A stretch of DNA of 64,000 nt from Anaerovirgula multivorans (GCF_900188145.1 NZ_FZOJ01000016.1:1-64000); one strand, 5' to 3'. Numbered from the stretch's first letter, positions 1-8,992 are shown. Notes: generated by a model not told the origin, from the letters alone. Numbers and translations are program-made.

Positions 1-15
1 GAAACAAGCCAAGCA

Positions 16-138
16 GAAGTATTTACCACTTTATTCTCATCTAGTTTGAATGATATACTTTTCATAGGTGAGATACCGCCTTTCGTAGGATTTTTGGGGG
101 ATAAAAAATACTTCTATGGGCGGGCTATTCTCACCTTT
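16..138. repeat. Imperfect inverted repeat at the left edge
   Basis: Two nested arm pairs are visible: GAAGTATTT near 17-25 with AAATACTTC near 107-116, and AGGTGAGATACCGCC near 66-80 with a matching GGCGGGCTATTCTCACC near 121-138. The first frame is open from base 1 to a TAA at 172, but it has no visible start and I do not recognise the peptide. I read the stretch 1-282 as a structured intergenic element or the decayed end of a gene beyond the edge. Confidence 0.3.
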
Positions 139-282
139 AGTTGTTTTTTGGTAATGCTACCATGGTAACTATTGGAAAGTGCTATGGTCTTGTTTGTACA
201 AAATCTAGGTAATTAGCCTTGGAAACTCGTCAAAAAGATTTTATCTAAAAATGATGATTCATTCAAATATGTTTAGTTTAGA

Positions 283-309
283 AAATAGCAGGGAATCTCC
301 CTGCTATTT
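283..309 (-). terminator. Hairpin terminator after the MoaD-like gene
   Basis: A perfect 12-bp stem, AAATAGCAGGGA with its complement, and a 3-nt loop lies just downstream of the minus-strand gene ending at 333. The U-tract is weak, but the position fits the end of the aldehyde oxidoreductase operon. Confidence 0.7.
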
Positions 310-332
310 AAATTTATTTATAATTTAGCAAA

Positions 333-530
333 TTATCCTCCTGCCATAAGATGGATTACTTTGATATCATCTTCATCCATAATAATTCTTATAGCATATT
401 CATGTTGGGGAACCAGCTCATCATTAATTTTTACATAAATTTTTGGGAAAGTATATTTATTTTTTTCTAGTAGCTTCTCAACAGTTAAATCTTCTTCCCA
501 TTCAGCATCCCTTCCATTTACCTTTATCAT
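333..530 (-). CDS. MoaD/ThiS-like small sulfur carrier protein
   Basis: A 65-residue protein that starts MIKVNGR and ends in Gly-Gly, the C-terminal tail that MoaD and ThiS proteins use to carry a thiocarboxylate sulfur. The ubiquitin-like fold is suggested by length and by the V-N-G-R opening followed by a hydrophobic pattern. It lies 101 nt downstream of an aldehyde:ferredoxin oxidoreductase gene on the same strand, so a role in making or loading the tungsten or molybdenum pterin cofactor is the natural reading; a ThiS-type role in thiamine synthesis is less likely here because no thi genes are near. A ribosome site (GGAGGGCTAGGG) precedes the ATG. The family call is good; the exact partner is inferred from context. 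Confidence 0.8.
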   Translation of the reverse strand: MIKVNGRDAEWEEDLTVEKLLEKNKYTFPKIYVKINDELVPQHEYAIRIIMDEDDIKVIHLMAGG

Positions 531-631
531 CCCTAGCCCTCCAATCTATAGAAGTAGATTATTACAACTATGCTTCCTATTAATATCCATGAAGAATTTT
601 TGCCCCCCCATGATTCAAAGGCTTAGAGCTT

Positions 632-2791
632 TTATAAATACTGCTTCACTACTTCTATAACCTCAGGTAAATCCATACCAATTTTTTTAAGATGCTCTAT
701 TGTTGGTACCCCCTCCTTCGTCCATCCCCTTCTATCATATACTGCATCGGTTAATTTTCCAAACTGATTTTCACGATATCTTCTTAATAGTGCTATTTTT
801 TCCTGTGTCAACTTTTCTGCTGGATTATACCCTGCCAATTCTTCTAGTTGATTGTCATATCTTTCTTGTCTTGATTCATACTCTTCTACTGTTACAGGCC
901 CCATGGATCGATAAGGGGTTTTATCGTGTATTCTTAATCCTTTACCCATTCTAATATTAAATACTCTCTGAAAATTATATACTCTTTCAGATTCTCTAAT
1001 CAATTCATGTTTATCTATGTTTTTTCCAGTAACACCATTGCATATATCCACATAGTTTTGAACATGCTCAGGTATTTTTGCAGGTTCATCAGTTAAAGCA
1101 TTGTCTTCAGGAGCAATGTCATTCCAAGGGAGCTTGCATAGGCCATAGAGTCCAAACCAAGTTCTAAACATTGGGAAATAATGTAAAGCTTCTGCCTTAT
1201 CTTCAAAGGTTGGGATTTGATTATTCACCATATCCATGAAAATCAACCATGCTTCATCATGCTGAGGACCCTTGTTTGTAAGTCCATATCCCCCTTGCTG
1301 TGCTAAAGATTCTTTAGATAGATATTCAGAGTATTCCAATCCTTTTTGCTCCATACCAATATCAAACAGGAAGTCTGGATCAGCACCATATTCCTCTGCA
1401 AATATTTTCTTCATTCTATGAACACCTTGACCTGCTATTTTGCCAAATCCTTCTCCTCGTGACATCTGGTGCAGAAGCTCTAGAGCCGCCTCAGCATTTC
1501 CAAAATTAAGTTCTAAACCATCTGTAATTTTTTTATTTATAATACCATTTTCATAGCATTCCATTACAAAAGCAGTCAGTGTACCAAAGGATATGGTATC
1601 TACTGCATAGGTATCACAGTAAAAGTTTAACTCTAATATAGCTTCAGGATCGAATATACCACAGTTTGACCCTAATCCTGCTGCATTTTCGTATTCTGGG
1701 CCGTCAACCGTAACCAAATGCCCTCTATAAGGCCCTGTTTTTAATTGAAATCTATCTGCAGCCTTTGCACAGGCCATGGAACAGCCATACCAGCAACCAT
1801 CTGCCATGCCTTGGGTAATATACTTCTCTATAAATACGGTCGATGCAATTTTATAAGCATCAGGGTGGCTGCCATATTTGAAGTTGTGGGTAGGAAGCAA
1901 ATCATATTGATTCATTACTTCTATGATATTGGCCGTACCTATCTTTCTCATATTGTTTTGCTTTTCATCTAGCTTACATATCTCCTTATGAAGCTTTATT
2001 CCGGTCTTATTAATCATCGGTTGATCTACTGGGTTATTAAGATCTCCTTTTACTCCTTTATATTTTACCACCAAAGCCTTTATTTTCTTATCTCTAAATA
2101 CAGTACCTATTCCGCCTCTTCCCGCTTGTTTTAATCGAGCTACCTTTCTTCTGACATCATAGAATGTAAAGTTTAGCAGACCAATAAGGGTGTTTTCTGC
2201 TGCTGTTCCCGCCGTCACAACAGCAACATTCCTCTTGTCCTCCTCTGAATCTGCATACATTTCTGTTAATTGTTCCCCTAACACATGCCCATCAATAGCT
2301 TCTAAAGGAGCTTCTTCTATTTTTACAGTCCCTTTATTTCCATCAATGTAGATAATTACATCCTTCTCTGCTTTGCCTTGAAGCTCTAAAGCATCCCATC
2401 CAGAAAATTTTAATAGAGGTCCAAAATATCCTCCTACATTGCTATCTATTGGTATTCCTGTAAGAGGAGATATTGTACATATTAATGATTTACCAGCTCC
2501 TGGATATTGAGTAATACCACATATAGGTCCTCCAGCAATAACGATTTGATTTTCTAAATCATTCCATTTGGTTTTAGGTGTTACTGCATTCCATAGATAC
2601 CATAAGCCAAATCCCTTACCTCCAATAAACTTATCTTTCATCATTTGTGTAACTGATTTAGCTTGAATTTTATTTTCTGATAGATTAATATACAATGTCC
2701 TATTTGTATAGCCTTTATCAACTTTACCTAATTCATAGGAATATTCCGTTAACAGCTTGTGTTTTTCTTTTAAATCCTTGACATTCATCAT
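632..2791 (-). CDS. aor: Aldehyde:ferredoxin oxidoreductase, tungsten-pterin type
   Basis: A 719-residue enzyme of the AOR family, which oxidises aldehydes to carboxylic acids with ferredoxin as acceptor, using a tungsten bis-pterin and a 4Fe-4S cluster in the cytoplasm. The N-terminal domain shows the family's GGKGFGLWYLW and AGGPICGITQYPGAGK segments. The cluster ligands are in CWYGCSMAC near residue 335, and a further Cys is in LYGLCKLPWND near 555. It is longer than the classical roughly 605-residue archaeal enzymes. It sits between a polyferredoxin gene upstream (26 nt away) and a MoaD-like gene downstream, and the set is read from a sigma-54 promoter at 3352-3367. In a Stickland fermenter it would oxidise aldehydes formed from branched or aromatic 2-oxoacids. 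Substrate is not predictable from sequence. Confidence 0.93.
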   Translation of the reverse strand: MMNVKDLKEKHKLLTEYSYELGKVDKGYTNRTLYINLSENKIQAKSVTQMMKDKFIGGKGFGLWYLWNAVTPKTKWNDLENQIVIAGGPICGITQYPGAGKSLICTISPLTGIPIDSNVGGYFGPLLKFSGWDALELQGKAEKDVIIYIDGNKGTVKIEEAPLEAIDGHVLGEQLTEMYADSEEDKRNVAVVTAGTAAENTLIGLLNFTFYDVRRKVARLKQAGRGGIGTVFRDKKIKALVVKYKGVKGDLNNPVDQPMINKTGIKLHKEICKLDEKQNNMRKIGTANIIEVMNQYDLLPTHNFKYGSHPDAYKIASTVFIEKYITQGMADGCWYGCSMACAKAADRFQLKTGPYRGHLVTVDGPEYENAAGLGSNCGIFDPEAILELNFYCDTYAVDTISFGTLTAFVMECYENGIINKKITDGLELNFGNAEAALELLHQMSRGEGFGKIAGQGVHRMKKIFAEEYGADPDFLFDIGMEQKGLEYSEYLSKESLAQQGGYGLTNKGPQHDEAWLIFMDMVNNQIPTFEDKAEALHYFPMFRTWFGLYGLCKLPWNDIAPEDNALTDEPAKIPEHVQNYVDICNGVTGKNIDKHELIRESERVYNFQRVFNIRMGKGLRIHDKTPYRSMGPVTVEEYESRQERYDNQLEELAGYNPAEKLTQEKIALLRRYRENQFGKLTDAVYDRRGWTKEGVPTIEHLKKIGMDLPEVIEVVKQYL

Positions 2792-2817
2792 CTTTTTTGC
2801 CCTCCTTTCGCCTTTTA

Positions 2818-3228
2818 TTAATCACTTATTGCAGCTACCTGCTCTTTAGCTTTTTCTTCTATATAAATTGCTTCTGTAGGGCATTGCTTTGCACAAAGTC
2901 CACAGGCTATGCATTTAAACGGCTCTATATAATCGTCATGCTGCCTCATAGCTGCTTCTGGGCAAAAACCTACACACATAAAACATCCTACACACTCTTT
3001 TTTATTAATTCTTACTATTCCTTTACTATCTCTAGTAATAGCTTTTACTGGACAAATATCAATACATATACCACATTGATTGCATGCTACAATTACCTTA
3101 TCAATCTCTTCAGTAATACGAATACAGGATTTCTCTACGTTATCTGTTTTAAAAAATGCTTTACTACAGATTTCTTCGCATTGATGACACTTAATACATA
3201 GACTATCCTTCCTGGCTAAATACTTCAT
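2818..3228 (-). CDS. Polyferredoxin, four 4Fe-4S motifs, AOR partner
   Basis: About 136 residues with four cysteine clusters: CIKCHQCEEIC, CNQCGICIDICP, CVGCFMCVGFCP and CIACGLCAKQCP. The last three are standard CxxCxxCxxxCP binding motifs; the first is a variant that lacks the following proline. It probably carries electrons away from the aldehyde oxidoreductase encoded immediately downstream, as small iron-sulfur subunits do in AOR operons. I place the start at the ATG at 3228 because GAGGGGGAG lies just ahead of it; an in-frame TTG at 3249 is also open. This is the first gene after the sigma-54 promoter. Confidence 0.88.
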   Translation of the reverse strand: MKYLARKDSLCIKCHQCEEICSKAFFKTDNVEKSCIRITEEIDKVIVACNQCGICIDICPVKAITRDSKGIVRINKKECVGCFMCVGFCPEAAMRQHDDYIEPFKCIACGLCAKQCPTEAIYIEEKAKEQVAAISD

Positions 3229-3351
3229 GTCGCTCCCCCTCTTTATCAAAATTGGTAAAGGAACTATTTATTTTTAAGTAAACAGTAGTTCCTTCCTATT
3301 ACTTTGTTCTCCTCCTTTTTTATTATTATATAGGCTTACCTTCTGTTAGTA

Positions 3352-3367
3352 TGCAATAACTGTTCCA
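3352..3367 (-). promoter_or_regulatory. Sigma-54 (-24/-12) promoter for the AOR operon
   Basis: Read on the minus strand the sequence is TGGAAC, five bases, TTGCA, matching the TGGCAC-N5-TTGC(A/T) consensus with one change and exact spacing. It sits about 125 nt upstream of the polyferredoxin start, and the gene for a sigma-54 activator lies upstream at 3776-5227. Confidence 0.85.
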
Positions 3368-3712
3368 AATTTTCCGTAAGCCTCTATACAACTATACGAA
3401 ATATGATTTTCAAGGAAGAAAATCTCGAAAGTTTAAAAATATCCATCTGTATCCTCTAAACATAATATTTTCAAGCCTATAATTACCCAACATTTTACCC
3501 ATTTTTTTGATAGTTTTTCAGTAGCTTCTATAGCTTAAATAGATTTTTTTGATATTTTCCCTAAAGCTCTAGTTTCTTTGATTGTTTTTATTCGTTTAAT
3601 AATGAATATCGTTGAGAGGTCTATAGCATAGGCTCTAAATAGACTCTTAGCAAGTAAAATCCAATTTTCTGCTTTAATAAAACCATCTATTTCCTAGTAA
3701 TATTTTTACACA
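3368..3712. other. Noncoding stretch upstream of the AOR promoter
   Basis: No gene is supported here. This is where activator binding sites for the sigma-54 promoter would lie. A short direct repeat, ATTTTTTTGATA, occurs near 3503 and near 3547. On the minus strand a frame of about 45 codons near 3540-3690 is open, but it has no start codon or ribosome site. Confidence 0.35.
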
Positions 3713-3747
3713 AAAAATGCTTTGAAGATTGTACCACCCTCAAAGCA
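3713..3747 (-). terminator. Terminator of the PAS/sigma-54 activator gene
   Basis: Arms TGCTTTGA and TCAAAGCA are followed on the minus strand by six T residues, 30 nt after the stop codon at 3776. Confidence 0.85.
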
Positions 3748-3775
3748 CTCCATATATCAAACTAATCTTTCTTTG

Positions 3776-5227
3776 CTACTCCTGAGTATACCGCATATTA
3801 TCTATGAAAAGACGGAGATTATATTTGTCAATTTTATTATTTAAGGTTTGTTGAGGGATATCTAAATCTCTAGCCGCTTTAGAGATATTACCTCCAGTTT
3901 GTTTTAATGCTTCTTTTATAATATCTGTTTCTAAATCTTTAACAGCCTCTTTTAACCGTATTCTCCCCTCCTTCTTTATGGGAGAAGAATACCTATCCTT
4001 TTGCTTGATTACTAAGCAGGGAGAAAATTGCCCTTCATCAAATCTAATAACTTTTCCATTGGTCATATTCATAAAGCGTTCCACAATATTTTTCAACTCA
4101 CGAATATTGCCTGGCCAGTCATAATCCATAAAAGATTCTATTGTTTTTTCATCAACACCAATTACTTTTTTATTTAATTTTTTGTTGTATTCTTCTATAA
4201 AAATCTGGACCAAATAGGGAATATCCTCTTTCCTATCCCTTAAGGGTGGGATTTCAATATAAAGAACATTAAGCCTATAGTATAAATCTTTTCGTATCTC
4301 ACCTGTTTGCAGAAGTATCTCGGGTTTCACATTAGTGGAGGAAATTAGTTTAAAATTTACTGGAATTTCTTTTTCTCCCCCAACACGTCTAACTTCTCCC
4401 TCCTGAATGACTCTAAGAATTTTTGCCTGAAGATTTTTGGGCATTGAATTGATTTCATCTAAGAATAGTACGCCTCCATTGGCAAGTTCAAATAAGCCTG
4501 GTCGATTTTCGGCCCCTGTAAAGCTACCCTTCACAGTTCCAAATAAGATGCTTTCTAACAAAGATTCTGGTATAGCTGCACAGTTTTGAGCAATAAAAGG
4601 AGCTTTTTTAGAGTTTTTGCTAAAAGAATAAATAGATTGTGCCACCAGTTCTTTTCCTGTACCAGTCTCTCCATAGATTAGAACGTTCGATTGACTATTG
4701 GCCATAATTAAGATTTTTTCCTTTAATTTTTTAATTTCCGAGCTTTCTCCGATAATACTGTCAATGTCATAAAATTTATTGATTTTGGGTTTAGCACAGC
4801 TATAAATATCCCCACTCTTCTGCCCCATTTGATTTGAAAGCAAATCTTCTGATAACTTGTTAATTCCTGAGATATCCTCTCCAATTTCATAAGCACCAAT
4901 AATCTCTCTCTTTTCTTTTATTGGGTAGGTTGAAGTTAGTGAGATTTTTCGTTCTCCTCTATTGGTAATATAGGTGCAAACACTTCCTATTACAGGCTCA
5001 CCAGTAGCAAAAACCTTTACAAATGAACTGTTTTCTTTATTTAGATGAGGAAAAACTTTAAAAATAGATTGACCAAGCACATTTTCCTGATTGAATCCAT
5101 TTTCTTGTGCTGCTTTATTGGCATAAATAATTTCCATATCTTTATTGACAACATATACTTGTTCATTAATAGTCGATAAAATTTTATAAATATACTTTTT
5201 TTCTTGAAAAAAAGAATTGATGTCCAT
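3776..5227 (-). CDS. Sigma-54-dependent activator with PAS sensor
   Basis: A 483-residue bacterial enhancer-binding protein. A PAS domain lies at roughly residues 12-120, the AAA+ ATPase at about 155-385 with Walker A GETGTGKE, and a Fis-type helix-turn-helix at the C-terminus (ISKAARDLDIPQQTLNNKI). The sigma-54 contact loop reads GSFTGA rather than the usual GAFTGA, a conservative variant. It presumably activates the neighbouring AOR operon, whose promoter at 3352-3367 is of the -24/-12 class, after a small-molecule or redox signal is sensed by the PAS domain. GGAGGAACG precedes the ATG. Function as an activator is firm; the target is inferred from position. Confidence 0.9.
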   Translation of the reverse strand: MDINSFFQEKKYIYKILSTINEQVYVVNKDMEIIYANKAAQENGFNQENVLGQSIFKVFPHLNKENSSFVKVFATGEPVIGSVCTYITNRGERKISLTSTYPIKEKREIIGAYEIGEDISGINKLSEDLLSNQMGQKSGDIYSCAKPKINKFYDIDSIIGESSEIKKLKEKILIMANSQSNVLIYGETGTGKELVAQSIYSFSKNSKKAPFIAQNCAAIPESLLESILFGTVKGSFTGAENRPGLFELANGGVLFLDEINSMPKNLQAKILRVIQEGEVRRVGGEKEIPVNFKLISSTNVKPEILLQTGEIRKDLYYRLNVLYIEIPPLRDRKEDIPYLVQIFIEEYNKKLNKKVIGVDEKTIESFMDYDWPGNIRELKNIVERFMNMTNGKVIRFDEGQFSPCLVIKQKDRYSSPIKKEGRIRLKEAVKDLETDIIKEALKQTGGNISKAARDLDIPQQTLNNKIDKYNLRLFIDNMRYTQE

Positions 5228-5472
5228 CGTTCCTCCACCCTTAATGGCATAATATTTCTAATATTATAATTTGACATCTTAAATATTTACGTTATAATTT
5301 CCTAAATATAATTTTCATTTCAACCCTTTAGTTACTTCTAGTATAGCAGTTTTTTCCTTCTCTATCAATTTTTACTTAAAGTAAATCTAAAGCTGCTATT
5401 GTAGATAATGATATTATAATAACAGCTATCCCCGTCTTGAAAAGTCCAAAGCCTATTATTGAAAATCAACAA

Positions 5473-5496
5473 CCCTCCCTGGTTTTATTGGGAGGG
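5473..5496 (-). terminator. Hairpin terminator of the FAD dehydrogenase operon
   Basis: CCCTCCC and GGGAGGG form a GC-rich stem 36 nt downstream of the stop codon at 5532 on the minus strand. The following T-tract is interrupted. Confidence 0.65.
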
Positions 5497-5531
5497 CCAC
5501 ATTCTTTGAATATATTAATTTTAGGTACCCA

Positions 5532-6680
5532 TTAAACAACTGATGGCTCAAAAATTAATTCACCTTTTCTAAAACGATTTAGATGGAGCATATCAATTGG
5601 AATAGTACATTCTTCCTGTAGAATGATTTCTGCCATTAACAGCCCGGTGGCAGGTCCAAACATCAATCCATGTCCACTATAACCTACCGCTAGATAAAAC
5701 CCTTCTATTTCATCTACTGCACCATAAATTGGCTGACGATCTGGAGTCATGTTATAGAGCCCTCCCCATTGCCTCAATAGCCTTGCATTTTTAAGAGGTG
5801 GCAGCAGCTTTGTCACTGTTGTTGTCATCTCATCTAAAAACTGCCAGCTAGAGGTAATACGAAAATCTCTAGGTTCATTTTCGTCTCCTCTGCCCATAAT
5901 GACCCCCCCATGTGGAACCTGTTGACAGTACATATTTAAAGAAAAGGACATTACCATTGGCTTCAAAATAGTTTCCATAGGCTCAGTTACTAAAATCTGA
6001 TGCCTTTCCGAATAAAGAGGCAAATCCAATTTTACCATTTTCCCTATTAGTTGGGCATAACCTCCAGCTGCATTCACAACAATGTTGGTAGCAATGTTTC
6101 CTTTTGTAGTTTTAACTCCCCTTATCTTTCCTTGTTCTATCAGGATGCCTGTCACTTCTGTAAATTTATATATCTTAACACCTAATCTTTCTGCAGCATT
6201 AGCATAGGCTTGAGTTGCGTGGAAGGGGTTTAAGTGACCATCCTTTTCACAATAGGTTGCACTCACTAAACCTTCCGTGTTAAGGAACGGGACAATTTCC
6301 TTTGCTTCCTCTAATGTTAACAGCTTGGAGGGTATCCCTAAGCTATTTTGTAGTTCAACGTTTTTAATAAACTGTTGATGCTCTTTATCTGTACTAGATA
6401 ATAACAAATATCCTTCCTGTTTAAATTCGATATCTTCTTCATAATCCAACTCTTCATTAGCCCTTTCAAAAAAATCGCAGGATAATTTGGCAATTCTACA
6501 ATTCATTTCTGTACCCCACTGCTGTCGTATTCCAGCTCCGCATCTACCTGTTGCACCACTGGACAAATATGCCTTCTCCAAGAGTACAATGTTCTTTACT
6601 CCCTTTTTTGCTAAGTTATAAGCTATAGAAGATCCCGATATTCCCCCTCCTATAATAACAACCTCTGCGGTTTTAATCAT
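5532..6680 (-). CDS. FAD-dependent amino acid (amine) dehydrogenase, DadA/SoxB-like catalytic subunit
   Basis: About 382 residues of the D-amino acid oxidase/sarcosine oxidase superfamily. The dinucleotide-binding motif VVIIGGGISGSSIAYNLA is at the very N-terminus, GATGRCGAGIRQQW lies near residue 45, and a C-terminal GYSGHGLMFGPATG closes the FAD site. Such proteins remove electrons from the carbon next to a secondary or primary amine (sarcosine, proline, hydroxyproline, opines). It is the last gene of a four-gene set whose other members supply an NAD/FAD protein, a ferredoxin/BFD protein and a 2Fe-2S protein, so it is likely the beta (substrate) subunit of a multi-subunit dehydrogenase. I chose ATG 6680, preceded by GGAGGTG; it overlaps the previous stop codon by 8 nt. 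Substrate is unknown; the nearby amino acid symporter and proline genes make a proline- or sarcosine-like amine plausible. Confidence 0.85.
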   Translation of the reverse strand: MIKTAEVVIIGGGISGSSIAYNLAKKGVKNIVLLEKAYLSSGATGRCGAGIRQQWGTEMNCRIAKLSCDFFERANEELDYEEDIEFKQEGYLLLSSTDKEHQQFIKNVELQNSLGIPSKLLTLEEAKEIVPFLNTEGLVSATYCEKDGHLNPFHATQAYANAAERLGVKIYKFTEVTGILIEQGKIRGVKTTKGNIATNIVVNAAGGYAQLIGKMVKLDLPLYSERHQILVTEPMETILKPMVMSFSLNMYCQQVPHGGVIMGRGDENEPRDFRITSSWQFLDEMTTTVTKLLPPLKNARLLRQWGGLYNMTPDRQPIYGAVDEIEGFYLAVGYSGHGLMFGPATGLLMAEIILQEECTIPIDMLHLNRFRKGELIFEPSVV

Positions 6681-7506
6681 TGTGTTCACCTCCATCAACA
6701 GCCTCAGCAATTTCTCCAAGCTTTATGGATTTCGTTGTAGGCCTATAGGTTCCAAGCATCAGCTTAGAAATTGGTGTTCCTGTCATCTGAGAAATTTCTC
6801 TAAGTACCAGCTGTCCACAGTTTCTAGACTGACATGGCCCCATCCCTACTCTGCTAATTCGTTTGATTTCATCAAATGTTGTATACCCCTTCTTGATTAG
6901 CCCCCTTATCTGTTCAAGTGTTACGTCTGAGCACCTGCATATAACTGTATCTTTGGAGAGCTTACTATTCTTTTCTATCAAATCACTACAGCATGCAGTT
7001 TGAAATTTTTTTTCCTTCTCCTGTAGCTTTATGTTTCTAACCCTTTTTATATCCTCTTTTTTTACAGCAATAAATAACACAGGGGTTTTATCCATTGCCT
7101 TTGTATTAAGTACTTTTACTACTCGAACCTTGTCAACTGCTTTTCCTTCACGATCTAACCCTAGTACAAGCTCCCCTTCTTCTGGCAGCGGTAAAAACTC
7201 ATAGGGTATTTTCAGTATCGCTTCCTTCTCTGAATAGGTCATATCTACCACCATGATGGCTAATCCTGGACACTTACTAACACATAAACCACATCCGTTA
7301 CATACATCCTCTTCTACCACTGGTAAATTATTTATATCGTCAAATTCTTTAATGGCATTTTTGCTGCAAGCTGTATGACAAGGGTTGCAAGGTATCCTTT
7401 GAAAACATTCAACAACTACAATCGGTCCCTTTTCTAAGCGCTCTTTGGATGGGAATACCCTTTCCAAATCCTCATTTGTTGGTATCCCAGTACACTTTAA
7501 CACCAT
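6673..7506 (-). CDS. Ferredoxin plus BFD-like iron-sulfur subunit of the FAD dehydrogenase
   Basis: A 277-residue protein with an N-terminal iron-sulfur region (CFQRIPCNPCHTAC near residue 34, then CNGCGLCVSKCPG near 69) and a C-terminal BFD-like [2Fe-2S] domain with CRCSDVT near residue 190 and GPCQSRNC near 224. The domain mix matches the electron-transfer parts that are fused into the alpha subunit in sarcosine, octopine and hydroxyproline dehydrogenases, here carried on a separate gene. It sits between the catalytic FAD gene (8-nt overlap) and the NAD/FAD gene (10-nt gap), so the complex can pass electrons among FAD, Fe-S centres and NAD or ferredoxin. The ferredoxin-like N-terminus suggests adaptation to anaerobic use. 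Confident on domains, moderate on complex membership. Confidence 0.85.
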   Translation of the reverse strand: MVLKCTGIPTNEDLERVFPSKERLEKGPIVVVECFQRIPCNPCHTACSKNAIKEFDDINNLPVVEEDVCNGCGLCVSKCPGLAIMVVDMTYSEKEAILKIPYEFLPLPEEGELVLGLDREGKAVDKVRVVKVLNTKAMDKTPVLFIAVKKEDIKRVRNIKLQEKEKKFQTACCSDLIEKNSKLSKDTVICRCSDVTLEQIRGLIKKGYTTFDEIKRISRVGMGPCQSRNCGQLVLREISQMTGTPISKLMLGTYRPTTKSIKLGEIAEAVDGGEHND

Positions 7507-7516
7507 CCCTCACCTC

Positions 7517-8626
7517 CTATAATCCTTCCGCGGCGGCGGCTACTTCTTTTGATGCAATTATTTCAGAGATTCCCTGTCGTATTTTTTCACCAACAGGTCC
7601 TGATCTCAATGCCTGAAGTTGGTGTAATAAATCCTGCTTTATCTCCTTAATATTGTATACGGTATACCCTAGATAGGAAGCTGCTGATAATCCCGCCAGC
7701 TGTCCTTCTACCATGGCACTACTTGCCTCCTCTACACCAGCAACATCTCCTGCAACAAAAATTCCCTTTACAGAGGTTTGCATCTCTTCATCCCTAATAG
7801 GTACAAATCCCCCAAGAGCTGTTACAAACTGCATTTTGCATCCTGCCTGCCATAAAAGCTCTGATAAAGGTGTTAATCCTACTGAAACACAAATGACATC
7901 AACGTCCAGTCTTATCTCAGTTCCAGGTATGGGATTCCAGCCTTCATCTAATCTCCAGATGGTTACCTCCTCTAAATCATTTTCTCCTTCGGCCTCCTTT
8001 ACCGTGTAGCTTGTATAAATAGGAACCCCCATTCTTCTTATTTTAGATGCATGCACTAGATAGCCTCCTATTTTGGGAGCCCCCTCTATAATGGCTTCCA
8101 CATGTACTCCCGCCTGCATCAGCTGATAGGTTACAATTAGACCTATGTTTCCTGCTCCTACCATCAACACACGCTGGCCAGGCTTAACCCCATAGACATT
8201 CATCAAGGTTTGGACTGCTCCAGCTCCATATATACCGGGTAAATCGTTTTTGGGAAATGCTAATGTCTTTTCACTGGCACCAGTAGCAACAATAACCGCC
8301 TTTGGTTTGATTTTTTGGTATTTTCCTTCCCCTTCTATAGTAATGATTCCATCTTCATAGATGCCAAGCACCGTGGCGTTTTTTATAACCTCTATATTTT
8401 CCATAGCTTCAATCTTATCTATCAGAAGTTTTGCAATATCAATTCCTCTTGTAGCTGCATGCTGCTTTTCTGATCCAAAAAACATATGGGTTTGTTTAAC
8501 CAATTGTCCTCCTAACCACCGATCTCTTTCAACCAATAGTACACTGACACCTAGTTCTGCCGCCTTTATAGCTGCACAAAGTCCAGCAGGTCCTCCTCCT
8601 ATCACCATCAGTTCTACATTTTTCAT
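7517..8626 (-). CDS. FAD/NAD(P) oxidoreductase subunit of the amine dehydrogenase
   Basis: A 369-residue two-dinucleotide-fold flavoprotein. The FAD motif GGGPAGLCAAIKAAELG is at residue 9, the NAD(P) motif GAGNIGLIVTYQL near residue 157, and IFVAGDVAGVEEASSA near 293 is the second FAD-contact motif. There is no CxxC redox pair, so it is not a thioredoxin-reductase-like enzyme; it resembles the alpha subunit of heteromeric sarcosine, opine and hydroxyproline dehydrogenases and NAD(FAD)-dependent dehydrogenases. It overlaps the 2Fe-2S gene upstream by four bases (ATGA), a sign of translational coupling and a joint complex. Confidence 0.87.
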   Translation of the reverse strand: MKNVELMVIGGGPAGLCAAIKAAELGVSVLLVERDRWLGGQLVKQTHMFFGSEKQHAATRGIDIAKLLIDKIEAMENIEVIKNATVLGIYEDGIITIEGEGKYQKIKPKAVIVATGASEKTLAFPKNDLPGIYGAGAVQTLMNVYGVKPGQRVLMVGAGNIGLIVTYQLMQAGVHVEAIIEGAPKIGGYLVHASKIRRMGVPIYTSYTVKEAEGENDLEEVTIWRLDEGWNPIPGTEIRLDVDVICVSVGLTPLSELLWQAGCKMQFVTALGGFVPIRDEEMQTSVKGIFVAGDVAGVEEASSAMVEGQLAGLSAASYLGYTVYNIKEIKQDLLHQLQALRSGPVGEKIRQGISEIIASKEVAAAAEGL

Positions 8627-8928
8627 AGCAAATCACCTTTTCCTATTTGGGTATTTACAACCATTCCTTCCTTTAATGGCTCTACACATACTCGTACATT
8701 TGCTTCCCCATTCACCTCCATAAAACAGGAGGAACAATTGCCAATAGCACAATAAAAGCCCCTTGGTTTAAGATGTTCAATACTATGACTTAAAACTTTG
8801 ATCCCAGCAGCATGAAGAGCGGCAGCTATTGTTTCCCCCTCATAACCCTCTAGCTTTTTGCCATTATAAGTGAAGAAAACTTTTTCCCCTCTTTCAAAGG
8901 ATAGTATCGGATGTTCTTGAATTCTCAT
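8623..8928 (-). CDS. (2Fe-2S)-binding small subunit of the amine dehydrogenase
   Basis: About 101 residues with a plant-type [2Fe-2S] ligand pattern: CAIGNCSSC and a fourth Cys in VRVCVEPL. This is the fold found at the N-terminus of the sarcosine oxidase alpha chain and as a free subunit in opine and hydroxyproline dehydrogenases. I chose the ATG at 8928: GGAGG stands seven bases ahead of it, while the first in-frame ATG at 8943 is part of that ribosome site. It is the first gene of the four-gene set that follows the stable hairpin at 8953-8990. Confidence 0.85.
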   Translation of the reverse strand: MRIQEHPILSFERGEKVFFTYNGKKLEGYEGETIAAALHAAGIKVLSHSIEHLKPRGFYCAIGNCSSCFMEVNGEANVRVCVEPLKEGMVVNTQIGKGDLL

Positions 8929-8952
8929 TAAGCATTCCTCCATTTATTTTGA

Positions 8953-8990
8953 TTTTTAGATTCTCTTCCCGAAGGAAGAGAATCTAAAAA
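8953..8990 (-). terminator. Perfect 17-bp hairpin with UUCG loop between the symporter unit and the dehydrogenase genes
   Basis: Arms TTTTTAGATTCTCTTCC and its exact complement enclose a C(UUCG)G-type tetraloop on the minus strand. It follows the small accessory gene by two bases and precedes the 2Fe-2S gene by 24. With A/T ends on both sides it can act as a terminator or as an attenuating or stabilising stem that sets different levels for transporter and enzyme. Confidence 0.8.
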
Positions 8991-8992
8991 AA

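Noticed and set aside
1..174. Plus-strand frame open from the left edge as the tail of a gene
   Set aside because: 57 codons, no recognisable motif, and the stretch overlaps an inverted-repeat structure, so a coding call is not supported.
2797..3201. Plus-strand open frame of 134 codons
   Set aside because: Antisense to the polyferredoxin; the cysteine-rich composition arises from the complementary ligand codons.
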